Source of the DNA: Prorocentrum cordatum
Taxonomy: Eukaryota; Sar; Dinophyceae; Prorocentrales; Prorocentraceae
Reading direction: 5' to 3'
Assembly (NCBI GenBank): GCA_963575745.1
Contig: CAUYUJ010022059.1
Span: 429,823 to 493,822 of the forward strand
DNA: 64,000 bases
In this document: positions 10,976-21,744 of the stretch, one piece after another
How the letters are laid out: each line of letters starts with the position of its first letter
How positions within the stretch are numbered: the first letter of the stretch is position 1
Program-made: the position numbers and the translations under genes
Notes under the pieces: model-generated
Database searches by the model: none
What the model was told of the DNA's origin: nothing
Seen by the model: the letters and a program-made list of their open reading frames with translations, nothing else

Positions 10976-11110
10976 GACTGCCGTTGCCACTGCGACTGTC
11001 ATCGCGAATGCGACTGCGACTGCGAGAACAGCAGAATGATATGACTGGATTACCATCTGAATCTTACGGGGAATGCTTCCAGATATGCTCCTGCACATCG
11101 TTGTTACGTT

Positions 11111-11902
11111 GTGTTGCCGGGATATGTTTTAGAGGTCTCCGCTCACAAGGGGAGCGGGATGCGAGGTTGTTGTTCCCGGTCAGGTGCCGCACTACGGGTA
11201 CCTGGCGGCCCCTATGGACCAAGATGTGAATCCACATGGTCCAGAGCTTATCCACATGGTCCAGAGCTGGTTGTACCTGCATCGTCGGGAGAGTTGCGTC
11301 TTGAAAGATTGGCCATACATGAGGCGCAGCAAGCAAATCTCTCAATGCAGCTCGCACGCCAGCAGTGCAATCAGGCGCGGCAGGCGCGCCGCATGATGAA
11401 TCGCGCGGGGGCACCAACTACATCTGCATCTGCGGGGCAGCCCGCTATGGGTCCCTCAGCAATTCTTGCTATGGGACCGGTAGCTGCGGGGCCACCTGCC
11501 ACTACGCCAACGAGGCCTGCAGCTCCACCTAGCCGCTACGCGCTGGGAGAGACGTCGTGTGAGCGGCAGTCGCGCACGAGGCCACCAGCTACGCCGCCGA
11601 TCATCTTCGGCGGTGATATCACGAAATGTGCTATATGCCTTGGAGAGTCTGCAGACCACGGTAAGCTATGGAGGTCCCAACGCGGCCACATCTTCCACGC
11701 GCTCTGTTGGGACCGTGTTGCGCAGGCGCACGTGGACCGACAGCTGGAGGGTGCCCCCGACAAGGCGCCGCGTGCCGCATGCCGAGGCGTAGGGCTGATC
11801 GCAGCAGAGTTTCAATGCGCCTTCGCAGGTGAGCACAATGCGGGAAACCGGCATGATGAGATACTCCGATGGGCAAATGAATTCAGGGACCTGAAGAACT
11901 GA
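11111..11902 (+). pseudogene. element B gag-like segment with RING-H2-like finger
   Basis: About 263 codons. The first half holds two AGQPA/AGPPA palindrome copies in an alanine/proline/threonine-rich linker. The second half has KCAICLGES then GHIFHALCWDRV at about 11627-11720, the C-x2-C, H-x2-F-H-x2-C arrangement of RING-H2 fingers. The cysteine expected just before GH is missing (the sequence is SQRGH), and only one late Cys (RAACRGV) is seen, so zinc binding is uncertain. A charged helix (HDEILRWANEFRDLKN) ends the frame. It could be a nucleocapsid substitute or a captured ubiquitin-ligase-type finger. Confidence 0.5.
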
Positions 11903-12450
11903 ACAGGGTCACGGCCATGATGGCAGGCTCCACGGCGCCAGCGGGGACACTTGCTACTTCTGCGGGGCAACCTGTTGCGCCTCCATGAACGCGGTCAAAT
12001 TCAGCAGCAGCGACGCCAGGCGCAGACGCGCAGATGCCGTTGATAGCTGAGTCAGCTGCCATTGCAGGGGCACCTGCTGCATTGACACGTGTGGGGTCAC
12101 TTGCAAATCATGAGTGGCTCAGGCGCATGGAAAGAGCCAGCGCGTCATCTGGCAGAATGCGGGGGAACCCGCTACGTCGCGAAGGACTGAGAGCCCAGTC
12201 AGTGCACGTAGTGGCGCCGGCGCCATATCCGAGCGCGACATGTTGCAAACGGTGTTGATGGTCAACGCGGAAGGCCAGAACGCAACGCGTGCCGATGAGG
12301 AGTTTGTGTGCGTACGTGCTACTTGCAAGAGAGTGCCCTTTTCGATATGATGAATACCTTGTTGAATGGGCTCTCCAGCAATATCCAATTACAGAGGAGG
12401 AGAATAGGGCGCACATGAGCGCATTTACTTTTCTGACGAGGACACAGTGA
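11903..12450 (+). other. palindrome-rich spacer of element B
   Basis: It contains GC palindromes at about 11941, 11962, 12065, 12090 and 12159 and only short frames. No domain is seen. Confidence 0.45.
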
Positions 12451-12453
12451 ATA

Positions 12454-13615
12454 TTGGACCGAGGGCGCCGCAAGGACACGCATGGCACAGCGTTGTCCAC
12501 TGAGCCAGGCGTGTGCGGTGATCGACATGAGCTAGCCCTAGCAGCAAGCAGCGGGACCATGATTGAAGGAACGTTGACTGTGTTCATAGACATCGGTAGT
12601 AACATATACATCATTGGTCTGAAATATGCGTATACATTTGGGCGGGCTTCACGCTCGCATGGTCGCGACATCAAGAAACTCAACACAGACAAACCATTCT
12701 ACGTGACCGGAGTGGGCCAAGGAGCCACGGTGTGCAGGACATCAAGGCACTCCAAAGTCGGCCGCGCATGCAGGGGACATTATGCGGGGTAGCCCGCTAT
12801 CGCGAGGCTAGACGCCCATTCAGCCAACGTGGCCGAGGGGTCTGACGGGAATGTGCCCGCAATCTTGGGACAGGAGCATGGCGAACACGCGGGCCGTCCT
12901 GATCCCTGACAGGGAAAGCGAGAAGATGGTTGTCCCAGGCACGGACATGTACAGGGTCCTCCTTGGCAAGGGCGATTTGGTGCTTGATCTGGTAAGAACA
13001 CCATCAGGACACCTGGCGGTCAAGGTTGATGAGCGCAGCGTAGCAGCGGAGGCCGATGGAGCGAGAGCTCTCACAATCGCGGCCAACCCTCAACGCGAGG
13101 AAACGCCCGTGCTCATCAAGGAGACTGCAGACATGGAGCCGATTGCGGGGCAACCCGCCCCAAGCTGCGTGGGGTCACCTGCTCCTATGGACGCCCGCGC
13201 ATACATAATGTCCCATTGCGCCAGGGGCATTGGCCGCACCACCGATGAGGAGAATCGTGCATATGCGATTCAGTCCATGGATGGTGGCGCAGGAGTACCG
13301 TATATAGCGGCAAACCCACGCCCGCGGATCAGGACATCGCCGCGAAGAACCTGCTGGCGGAGGTCTATCAGGCCATCTACAAAGAGGGCAGCAAGTGGAC
13401 GCCACCCAACAGCAACGCGGGGCAGCCTGCCTTCGCGGGGCAGCCCGCTGCATCGAGCGACGCCGCCGAGAAGTATTGCATTTATACGTCGAGCAGTGGT
13501 TCCGCGGCCTACGACGCTGGTATTTGGACGCCCCCGTCGCTTGAAAATGATTGACGGTGGCAGGCGCGCGCCGCGGCCTCTCGCGCTTGCCCAGGCAGGC
13601 CGACAACCGAGGTAG
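12454..13615 (+). pseudogene. aspartic protease region, element B (two frames)
   Basis: The first frame (12454-12792) carries LTVFIDIGSNIYIIG at about 12574-12618, the D-x-G-S catalytic loop of copia-type retropepsins, followed by FYVTGVGQG. A GC palindrome at 12784 coincides with its stop. The next frame (12851-13615) continues with MANTRAVLIPDRESEKMVVP and a TPSGHLAVKVDE segment (about 12995-13035), the usual sequence after the protease fold in dinoflagellate copia polyproteins. It then contains AGQPA repeats at 13145, 13417 and 13435. The shift between frames means the protease is broken. Confidence 0.65.
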
Positions 13616-15820
13616 TGTCTACGCGCGCGGGGGCGCATCCATACTTTTCCCCGGCGCTGGCTGCGCGCGCCAGGAACAGCGGTGGACCCGGCTGTTCGGC
13701 CGCCGCAGAAAAAGATCGCTCATCTCTTCAGTCTCATTCTCGTGCCCTTCTCATAGAAGATATACGAACAGCTTGCGCTGAACTCCGAGCTCGAGGATGC
13801 GCGTGTGATCGTATCACACACAGAGGCTATGATCTTGCACGGGTACACAGCACTTAGATGGTCTACTTTCGGGGGACTAGCAACAGCGAGGGGTGGCAAC
13901 GCCCGCCTACTGGAATGCGCGATTGCCTGGGAAACTGGCGGGGCCACGTTGTCAACGTATCCAGAATCTTATGGTCAAAGCTCGGATTGTGCGCGCGTCT
14001 ATTGTGATATGGGGCCTCCAGGTTACTTTTGGAGGCTGGGACCCATGCGCGATGAAGACTTAGGCTCGCCAGTCATGCGAATGCGATGTTGTCAGTTTGG
14101 CCTTAAGTTCGACCGTTCGAGTTTTTGTTCCGCGCGGTTCATACTCGCAGGTGGCAACAACATACACGCGCATTCCAGCCAATCGGTGGAAATGCGCGCG
14201 CCAGGTTGCGGGGAAACCTACTGGAACAGAAAACAGATAATGAGTAAGACCGGCACGGCCAAGGCGCCCAGAGGGAAGAATGGCGAAACAAAACGATCGC
14301 CATCATGACAGCGCGGCTGATTGACCAAATAGATATTCATACTATGCAGAGAAATCATACGAGGGCTGTACATCTCAGCGTACACACTCGGGTAGATAAA
14401 GGAGCGCGTGGACGCCGTGTGGCACGCCGTGTGACGATGAACCTCGACGACGCAATATCATGCAGGATACCAAGGTTCATGATCAACCGATCGGATACAA
14501 TTACATTGCACCGTTGCCGAGTGGAGCGACGTATACTTCGCACTTGACTGCGCTGGGAGCTTCCGGCCCCAGCCTTGCTCAGCAACGAGGGGCAGCAACC
14601 GCGCCCAAAGCGAGTTGCGACCGTCGATGGCGGTCGTCTTCCCCCCCCTCTATTGAGCGCGGCCGCGCGCTACCCCCTATTCCAGAATTCCTGGCATTCA
14701 CTACGCCCGACAATGTGCAACCAAAGACATCAGTACCTACAGATGCCCGGGTAAAGCAGCAATGATGCAGACAGTTGACAAAGAAGTCGGCATCAAACCA
14801 CGCAATATATTCAAGATGGCAACGACGACTGCGGCGAGGACCTGAAGGGCCTTGGATGTGGAGCATACTACACTGACGTTCCTCTGGACGCTGACAGTGA
14901 TGAAGATGAGGACACTTCCATTACACTAACAGCGGGGTTTCCTGCGGACACACCTACTGATGTGTTTTCCATGTCCCCAACCTTGTGTTACGGACGAAAC
15001 AACAAGGTAATTGCATTGGAATTGTGTGGAGCTAGCGGGGGGGCATCGCAGTTAGCAGTCAGCCGAGGTTGATCCGCAGGGGGCAACCTCACCGAGCTTT
15101 CTTACGTTGACCTTGGAAACACGGAAGTTCAGGATGCAGCGATGCATTATTTGGATGTACGCTTTGCGAAGATAGTTACCCCGCTACCTAATTGCAGAGC
15201 AACCAGACTACCTTTTTACTTCAACTCTATGGTCAACTGTGACACGCGGTATGAACATCAAGGAAGACCTCCCACGCATCAAGTTTTGTGGAAGGGCAGC
15301 CGTGCGTCAGGACGAACTCCGACGGTTCTACCTACGAGAACAGACAGCGGGTACTTGGGTGGATGAAATACCACCATGGACGACGCTTGCTAAGCGCGAG
15401 GGCACTCGCAAAGTGAGCATGGACCTATGCACCACGGGCCGTCGTGACTCCCATCGTGCATTGATACGAACACCCAAGGAGATAATGGCCAACCGCCGTC
15501 TATCATTAACACCCTTCGAGAACAGACGGTGCATGGGCCATCACCAGCACGCCTCGGTCTGCAACAGGGACTTGGCGAAGGCGCAGCCCCGTGCACCCCG
15601 AAGATGCAATTCCTCCCCGTTGAAGCAGTTCAAATTGCACACGACATGGTCGCAGGTATTCGTGTCATGTTCATGATCATTATCATGCGTCATCTGCTCT
15701 TGTCACGAGCACACGTGGATTCGATCTGAATGATCCAACTATCTTCGACACCCCGACGGATGTATCATGCGACCACCATCAGGATGATGGGGTTGTCCTG
15801 CATCTGCTGGCAACGTCAAC
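13616..15820 (+). other. unassigned internal part of element B
   Basis: Short, shifted plus-strand frames with GC palindromes at 14208 and 14932. An acidic stretch (DADSDEDED-like codons near 14890-14915) and no recognisable domain. It lies between protease and the zinc ribbon, so it is probably linker polyprotein. Confidence 0.4.
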
Positions 15821-16257
15821 ATGCTCTCCACATCACATGATAGAGACCCCAAACAGTGCTGGTGGTGCGACAACGAGGATTACTACTGGGAATGTCTTAA
15901 CTGCAAAAAGAATGATGGCGAGGCTAAGCCTGGCCACTCACTTACACGCGGCAAATGCAAGTTTGCCAAACCGCGGGGGCCGCATGGCAGTCGCGGACAG
16001 GGGCCTCCAGCACCTGCTGAACTGGCAGCCGCATCACCTGCGGCGACAGCTGCCTCCGAGGCACCAGCCGCCAAACAAGTTGCTCGGCTACGGTCTCCGA
16101 AACCTGGCTCCAGAGCTGGGCCGACAGCAGGTGCCAGCAGCCACGACATCACAGTAGGCAGACGTGCTGCTGGACCAGCTGCGGGGCAACCTGCTTCAAG
16201 TGGCGTCGGGAGCTCGGACGACCACAGACGACTGCCACAAATAGCGAGGGTGCGCCG
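15821..16257 (+). pseudogene. Cys-rich zinc-ribbon-like segment, element B
   Basis: The frame shows CWWCDNEDYYWECLNC at about 15853-15902, a C-x2-C-x8-C-x2-C arrangement like a small zinc ribbon (RanBP2-type fingers have a similar layout). A further Cys follows in GKCKF. An Ala/Pro-rich linker then carries AGQPA at 16181. The frame runs into the C-rich arm of the inserted satellite at 16252. The function is probably nucleic-acid binding but this is inference. Confidence 0.45.
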
Positions 16258-16555
16258 CTGGATCTCCCCAAGAGGTGGGGGGGGTCGGACCCCGCCCCCT
16301 TCCTTCCCCGATCCGTCGTCGGGGAACCCCCCCCCCCTCCCCCCCTTGCCCGATCCGTCGTCGGGCCCCCCCCACCCCCTTTCCCCTGCCCGTCGTCGGG
16401 GGCCCCGCCCCCCCTTCCCCGCTGTCAAAATGTGGGAGGCGGGGGTTCCGACCCCCCCCTCCCCTCCTTTCGCCACGCCGCCCCTTGACGCCGGAACCCG
16501 ACCCCCGCCGCCCCTGCCCCTAGTCCTCACCCGAACCCAAACCCCTTATCCTAAC

Positions 16556-17695
16556 CCCAACCACTAACCCCAGCCCCAAATAATATTCACTATTCATTAC
16601 TCACTACCCACTACTGACTACTCGCTATCTGCTACTCACTTCTCAATACCCCCTACTCACTACTCACGACTCACTACTCATTATTCACTACCCACCACCC
16701 ACTAGTCGCTACTCACTACACCCTACTCACTACTCTTTCCTCACTACTCACTACTCACTAATCACTACCCAGTACTCACTACTGACTACTCACTAAGCAC
16801 TACTCCCTACTCGCTACTCACTCATCGCGACTCATTACCCATTATCCACTACTCACTATTCACTACTAACTACTCACTGCCCACAAATTACTACTCACTA
16901 CCCACAACTCGCTACTCGCTACTCGCTACTCACTACTCCCTGCACAATACTGATTACACAGTACTCAGTACTCACTACTCGCTACTCCCATACTCGCTAC
17001 TCAATACTCACTACCCACTGCCCGCTACTCTTCACTACTAACTACTTACTACTCCCTACTCACTAGTCACTACATAGTCCCTAGTTACTAGTCACAACTC
17101 ACTAGTCACTAGTCACTCGTCACGACTCACTACCCACTACCCACGATTCACCAATCGCTACTCACTACCCACTATTCGTTACCCACTTCTTACTACTCAC
17201 TGCTCACTACTCCCTTCTCCCTACTGCCTCCTCACTACTCGCTACTCCCTACTCGTTACTCATCAATCACTACCCACTACTCACTACTGACTACTCTCTA
17301 CTCACTACTCACTACTCACTACGCCCTACTCGCTCCTCGCTACTCACTACTCGCTACTCCCTACTCGCTACTCGCTACTCACTACCCACTGCCACTACCC
17401 ACTACTCTCTATTCATCACTGTTTACTACGCACTACGTACTACTTATTACTCACTACTCGCTATTCACGACTCACTACTCATTACTTGCTACTCACTACT
17501 CACTATTCACCACGCACTACGCACTACCCACTATTCACTACTCACTAATCAGTACTCGCCACCCACTACTCACTACGCACTAACTCGCTACCCACTACTC
17601 ATAACTCCCTACTCCCTACTCAGTACTCGCTATTACTCCCTACTCCCTACTCGCTCACTACTCACTACGCACTAACTCACTACTCACTACTCACC
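16556..17695 (+). repeat. degenerate heptamer satellite, type CTCACTA
   Basis: About 1.14 kb of ACTACTC/CTCACTA-type heptamers with many single-base changes. The first bases (16525-16575) read as CCTAACCCCAACCACTAACCCC, reminiscent of degenerate telomeric CCCTAA repeats and with a similar period, but no run of perfect telomere repeats is present. Confidence 0.9.
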
Positions 17696-17886
17696 AGGGG
17701 GGGGGGGGGGGGAGGGGCGAATCCCCTCCCCTACAGGGGTGGGGGGGGGCGGGGGGTCCGGACCCCCCCCCCCCTTCGGGAACCTTCCCCCCTTGAGGGG
17801 GGGGGGTGGGCGGGGTCCGGACCCTCCCCCTCCTTGAAGGGAGGGAGGGGGAAGGGCGGTGGTTTCTGGACCCCCCCCCCCCCTTT
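17696..17886 (+). repeat. poly-G/poly-C tracts
   Basis: Runs of 9-16 G and 12-14 C alternate with GGGGTCCGGACCCC-type palindromes. They can form G-quadruplex or hairpin structure and are risky for assembly. Confidence 0.9.
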
Positions 17887-17936
17887 AGTGCGTCCAGGGA
17901 GATCCACTGGCGCGCTTCCACAAATAGTAGCCAGAC

Positions 17937-18299
17937 GTGGGCGACAAAGGGGAAGTGGCCCACCACCACCTGCAGGTTACTCTGCTTCTCGTCCAAGGCT
18001 TCGAGACCCGGTCCAGGTATAACGTGCAAATCAGTCCACGGAACGCGCGTGGCCTTGACCCCGGCGCGGCAACGCGCGAGTTGCGAAAACTACATATGCG
18101 GTGGTTCCACGCCAAGGAGCCGAATATGATATTCATCCTAACCAAGGCTGGTCTGGACAGCGTTAGGCCCAACTTGATAAAAGGCGTTTGCGACGCGCGC
18201 CGGGAGTGCAGGGTTTGGGAAAAGCCTGGGCATATTATCATGACGTCTACCGCGCGACCTGGCAAGTTCAACGGCGAGGTCGAATGGAATGCGACCTGA
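17937..18299 (+). pseudogene. pre-integrase zinc domain, element B
   Basis: The frame reads RELRKLHMRWFHAKEP (two His of the HHCC motif) at about 18073-18120, then GLDSVRPNLIKGVCDARREC (about 18148-18210) and PGKFNGEVEW near 18262-18290. This is the gag-pre-integrase pattern that leads into integrase. One zinc cysteine seems replaced (DARREC where C-x2-C is expected). Confidence 0.7.
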
Positions 18300-19737
18300 T
18301 GCCCTGCATACAGGAGCATAACGTATTTCGCATAACCGACCGTTGCATTCGATGCGGTGCTGAAATCGAGATGCCGTATAGAAATCTATGATTCGCAATC
18401 TTAGATGTGCATCATCAGTGCTGGGTGCAATTCGGACCCGCCACAGTACTTACTCTGACGGAGAAGGTGCCCCCAATAATGACACCGCAGAGGCAGTCTT
18501 CAAGGCGAAGGGCGCCGAGCTGAGGACTCGTGCGCGTGGACAGCCCGCTGCGACTATTGAAGCCAGAAGTGGCACGTCACCACGCCTGCATCACGTCATA
18601 GAGGCGGAACACAATAGGTTAGACATTCCATGTGTTCGCCCGACTATTGCATGAGGCTCTGTTTGCCGCCAATGCGTTTACCTTCTATCATTGGGTACCT
18701 CCATGCAACGCACTGTTTGGCCGCCGACCTGCGATGTTACCTGGCCTGCCTGTCCTGGACCATGAATAACAGACTGAGGCATCCGATCGCACTCGAGAAC
18801 AGATTATACGCCGGGCAAGCATTGCGGCTATCACCCAAGCCACTGCAATAGCTAAAACGAGCCGTGCACTACGGACTAGGACGACCATCGCTGGTCAGCA
18901 TTATCATGACGAAAGAGATCTGGTTGACTACCATCACCCCACTACAGCGAAAGACGAATGGGGTAGCTAGAATGGAACTCTCCCGGTCGCACGGTACGAT
19001 CCCGGGAGGGGCCAACATGTCATGGGAATTGGGAGTTGCGATGCAAGTTCAGTACGGTGACGCACTGCACTCGTCGTACATTGAAGCTCTGATCAATCGA
19101 GAGATTGTCTCGGGTAACGCAGCACTACGGACCGCGCTGGAATTTCTAACCAGTCCACCTGCGGGGCGACCTGCCATGACCTTTGGATACCTCCTGACCT
19201 AGGAGGGAGTACTCCAAATGACGAGCGCGAGCCGATTATTTCCTCAGGTGCATGTCGTACTTCACCAGGAACTTCTTTTGCATTGAAGACGTAGTTTCTG
19301 TTAGGTTGGCGAAGAGCATTCAACAGCTTCCTCCGTTGACGTACGTTGACAGCTGTGCATCGGTGCGCTATGACCACGACGTGAACCCAGGCATCCGCTA
19401 CTACGAAGCCGCAGGGACGGCCCTAAACATTCAAGACAGAACTGGGTCAGCACACTCTAGAATCATCCAGTGCCTGAAGTCTACCAAACCTCCAGCGGGC
19501 CTCGATCAAGACGCGACGGACTTCGAATACTTGGCCGGCCGGCCAGCGCAAGGCAATGACGCCAGGGAGGCCCCAGAAGTCGAATCAACACAGGAAGACG
19601 GACGGCTTCCCACTATCTATGAGGAATCAGGGGTGGACCTCGGGGTACGCCATATGGGCGCGCGGCGCATGGAATTACAAGACGGAATTGTTGGAGGCAT
19701 TTCCAGTAGACGAGCTCTATACTGCAACCACAGATGA
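18300..19737 (+). pseudogene. integrase and linker remnants, element B
   Basis: Pieces in several frames: EHNVFRITDRCIRCGAEIEM (18318-18380, region of the first catalytic Asp), DGEGAPNNDTAEAVFKAKGAELRTRA (18460-18540, second Asp region), and near 19030-19140 YGDALHSSYIEALINREIV, part of the C-terminal integrase/linker. The last is clearly homologous to the minus-strand fragment at 63.7-63.95 kb. An AGRPA palindrome lies at 19161. The final frame (19252-19737) is an acidic tail ending ELQDGIVGGISSRRALY. The gene is too broken for activity. Confidence 0.65.
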
Positions 19738-20148
19738 TTATTGACAGCAGCGCGCTGGTCACAGTGGCTGAAGAACAGCGGGGGCACCTGCCTACGTGGG
19801 GTAACCCACAGGACACATGCGCAACCGCGACATATCATGTCACAGTGTGCTCCACGGACGAATATGACAGTTGCGGATTGGGCTCTGACCAGCACGGACA
19901 ATGCGTAGAACCTTGCTTCACGGCAGAAATGTCAAAGCTTATCCAGACACCAGCGCCAGATATTGGACTTCGACCGCGTGGCCACTATGCGAGTACACGT
20001 GACCGCTGCAGCTCAACGACCTGCAGCTGTCAGGGAGGGCGACCTTCTCACGGAGGCAGATACCCAGGCGAATCCAGTCAGGGTGTCGATAGCACTATAT
20101 ACTGAACTCAAGACATTGTTTGACAACAAGTGTCTCTAGATACAAGAC
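19738..20148 (+). other. linker between integrase and RT of element B
   Basis: Short frames with one GC palindrome (19778). No domain is seen. Such variable linkers precede RT in copia-like polyproteins. Confidence 0.4.
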
Positions 20149-20751
20149 ATGCACACAACGTCAAGCATCATGACTTCGAGGTGCGCAGTTACATGGAAGT
20201 TCGCCAAGAACGAAAATGGGGAGATGGAGCGCACCATCAGATTACGCCGGGCACTTCGGGGCTTCATGGACCTCGAAGCCTTCGACGCGGAAGCGTTCTC
20301 AAGGGCGGCGCGGAGGTCAAGTCAGCGACTATTCGCCAGCGCGGCAGCGCGCAGGAAGCAGTGGACCATTGCTTCCTTTGACATCAACGCGGCTGCCCTG
20401 GAGGGATTTACTGATCAGGAACATGCTGAAGCAACCGGTGAAAAGGAACGCGCGGCGCGCTTTGCATGGCCACCTGGCTCGGCACCTGCGATCAAAACCC
20501 TCCCAGGATTCGAGCACTATGGTAAATCGAGACATTGCCTGCAGTGCCTCAAACCAGTTATTGGCACCAAGGATGCACCAAGAGCTTTCTCACTGAAGCT
20601 CAGGAAGACCTCGCGGTGCTTCGGTCTGAAACCCACGTCCCACGACAAGGAGTTCGAGACAAGCTCCAATCTTCTTACTGGCAAGCACTGCGATGATACC
20701 CGCGCCGAGCGCACCGTCGACAAGTGCGTCGAGTGCGTTGAGGATACCTAG
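20149..20751 (+). pseudogene. reverse transcriptase (Ty1/copia type), element B
   Basis: The frame of 200 codons has the copia RT order. VTWKFAKNENG is followed by RTIRLRRALRGFMDLEAFD, by IASFDINAAALEG at about 20370-20405 (motif A, the first catalytic Asp of the SLDVxxAFL box), and by CLKPVIGTKDAPRAF (motif B region). The motif C equivalent KHCDDTR at about 20686-20706 keeps both Asp residues. The frame stops at 20749 and the thumb region is shifted. RT would copy the element RNA into cDNA. Confidence 0.75.
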
Positions 20752-20879
20752 AGACATGCAAGCTTAACAAACACACACATATACCAACTGCGCCGCGAGA
20801 CATTTCGAAGGGCAGCGACGGCAGTTTTACTCTTGACCAAGATGAGCACGAAAAAAAGCAGCCCCGTCCAATCCAGCAT

Positions 20880-21689
20880 CGCGAACGCACGGGCGCAGAT
20901 GTTGAGGCCAAGGCGTCGATCATGGATGCTGACATGTTTGTCAGCCTCAGAGGCGTTTCGGCTTACGCCCATATCACGCAAGTGTGGTTCATGGTGCATG
21001 TTGCAAATATGCAACGTGTCTAAAACCGACCACCATGCAAGTGCGACGACTGAGCGCGATTTACCGGGAAGGTGCAGGCTTGCCCGAATATCAACTATCA
21101 AGCAATGGCACAAAAGGACGAGGTCGACCTGAGCAGCGATTCCGGCTACCGGCGTCTGAACGGAGATGTTGATGGCTAGGTCAAACGCCATGGTACTCGC
21201 GGGGCAAACTTGCTAAGGCGTGGACACGCCCATGCTGGCGAGCCCGTCGTCCATCTTGCCGACGCGCGTTGCGAGTCTCATCTCTTGCAGGCCCGCTCGA
21301 GCTACTCAGCGGAAGCACTTGCAGCGGCCCACAACTTGGAGAACTGCTATCCCACGATCGTCACTATTTGTGAACTCCACGCAGGGCCGCTAACGCCCAC
21401 TCGACTGAAGCATATACTTGAGATGGGCGGCCGGATCACCTTGACCATCGACGCAGAATATGTGTGCAAGTCTTTGTCAAGCAAGGACCTGAAGAAGCTG
21501 ACTGAGTGTACATGTTTGGGACACGTCAGTTGGATGCGACAAATGGTGGAGCGAAGTATCGTGCATTGTGCGCAGTGGTGCGACACTTGCGATGCGATTG
21601 CGGATGGCCACGGCAAGGGGGGCATCGACAGAGACATGCTGTTACAAATCGTTGGAGGAGCGCGAGCTTTCAAGCACGACCTAACATGA
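20880..21689 (+). pseudogene. RNase H domain and end of pol, element B
   Basis: The main frame (21210-21689) contains ARSSYSAEALAAAHNLENCY (the S-x-E-A block of copia RNase H), LTIDAEYVCKSLSSKDLKK (Asp plus the helix that follows) and ADGHGKGGIDRDML (equivalent of the terminal LADxxTK block). Just upstream, other frames read VDLSSDSGYRR, the first Asp strand. A stop near 21025 and a shift before 21210 break it. A GC palindrome lies at 21199. The same protein end is encoded on the minus strand at 51.89-52.23 kb. Confidence 0.75.
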
Positions 21690-21744
21690 CACTCCCTACA
21701 GTGCTGGCCAGACGAGATCTCATGAGCCACCTGAGGAGGAGTTA

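Larger units (their letters stand above)
16252..17913. mobile_element. inserted heptamer-satellite block with terminal inverted repeats
   Basis: The left end GCGCCGCTGGATCTCCC (16252-16268) and the reverse complement of the right end (17897-17913) match at 15 of 17 positions. Just inside, both arms are G/C homopolymer-rich with the palindrome GGGGTCSGGACCCC. The core is 1.1 kb of degenerate heptamer. The block separates the zinc ribbon from the pre-integrase domain of element B. I see no clear target duplication, so it may be a foldback insertion or a rearranged satellite. Confidence 0.5.

Noticed and set aside
9830-11098. Minus-strand reading frame of 422 codons rich in Gln-Pro and Ser-Ala
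   Set aside because: It is a translation of the (GAGGCT)n satellite, whose six-base unit contains no stop in this frame.
16525-16575. Interstitial telomere
   Set aside because: The CCTAACCCC-like bases are too few and irregular to call telomeric repeats.
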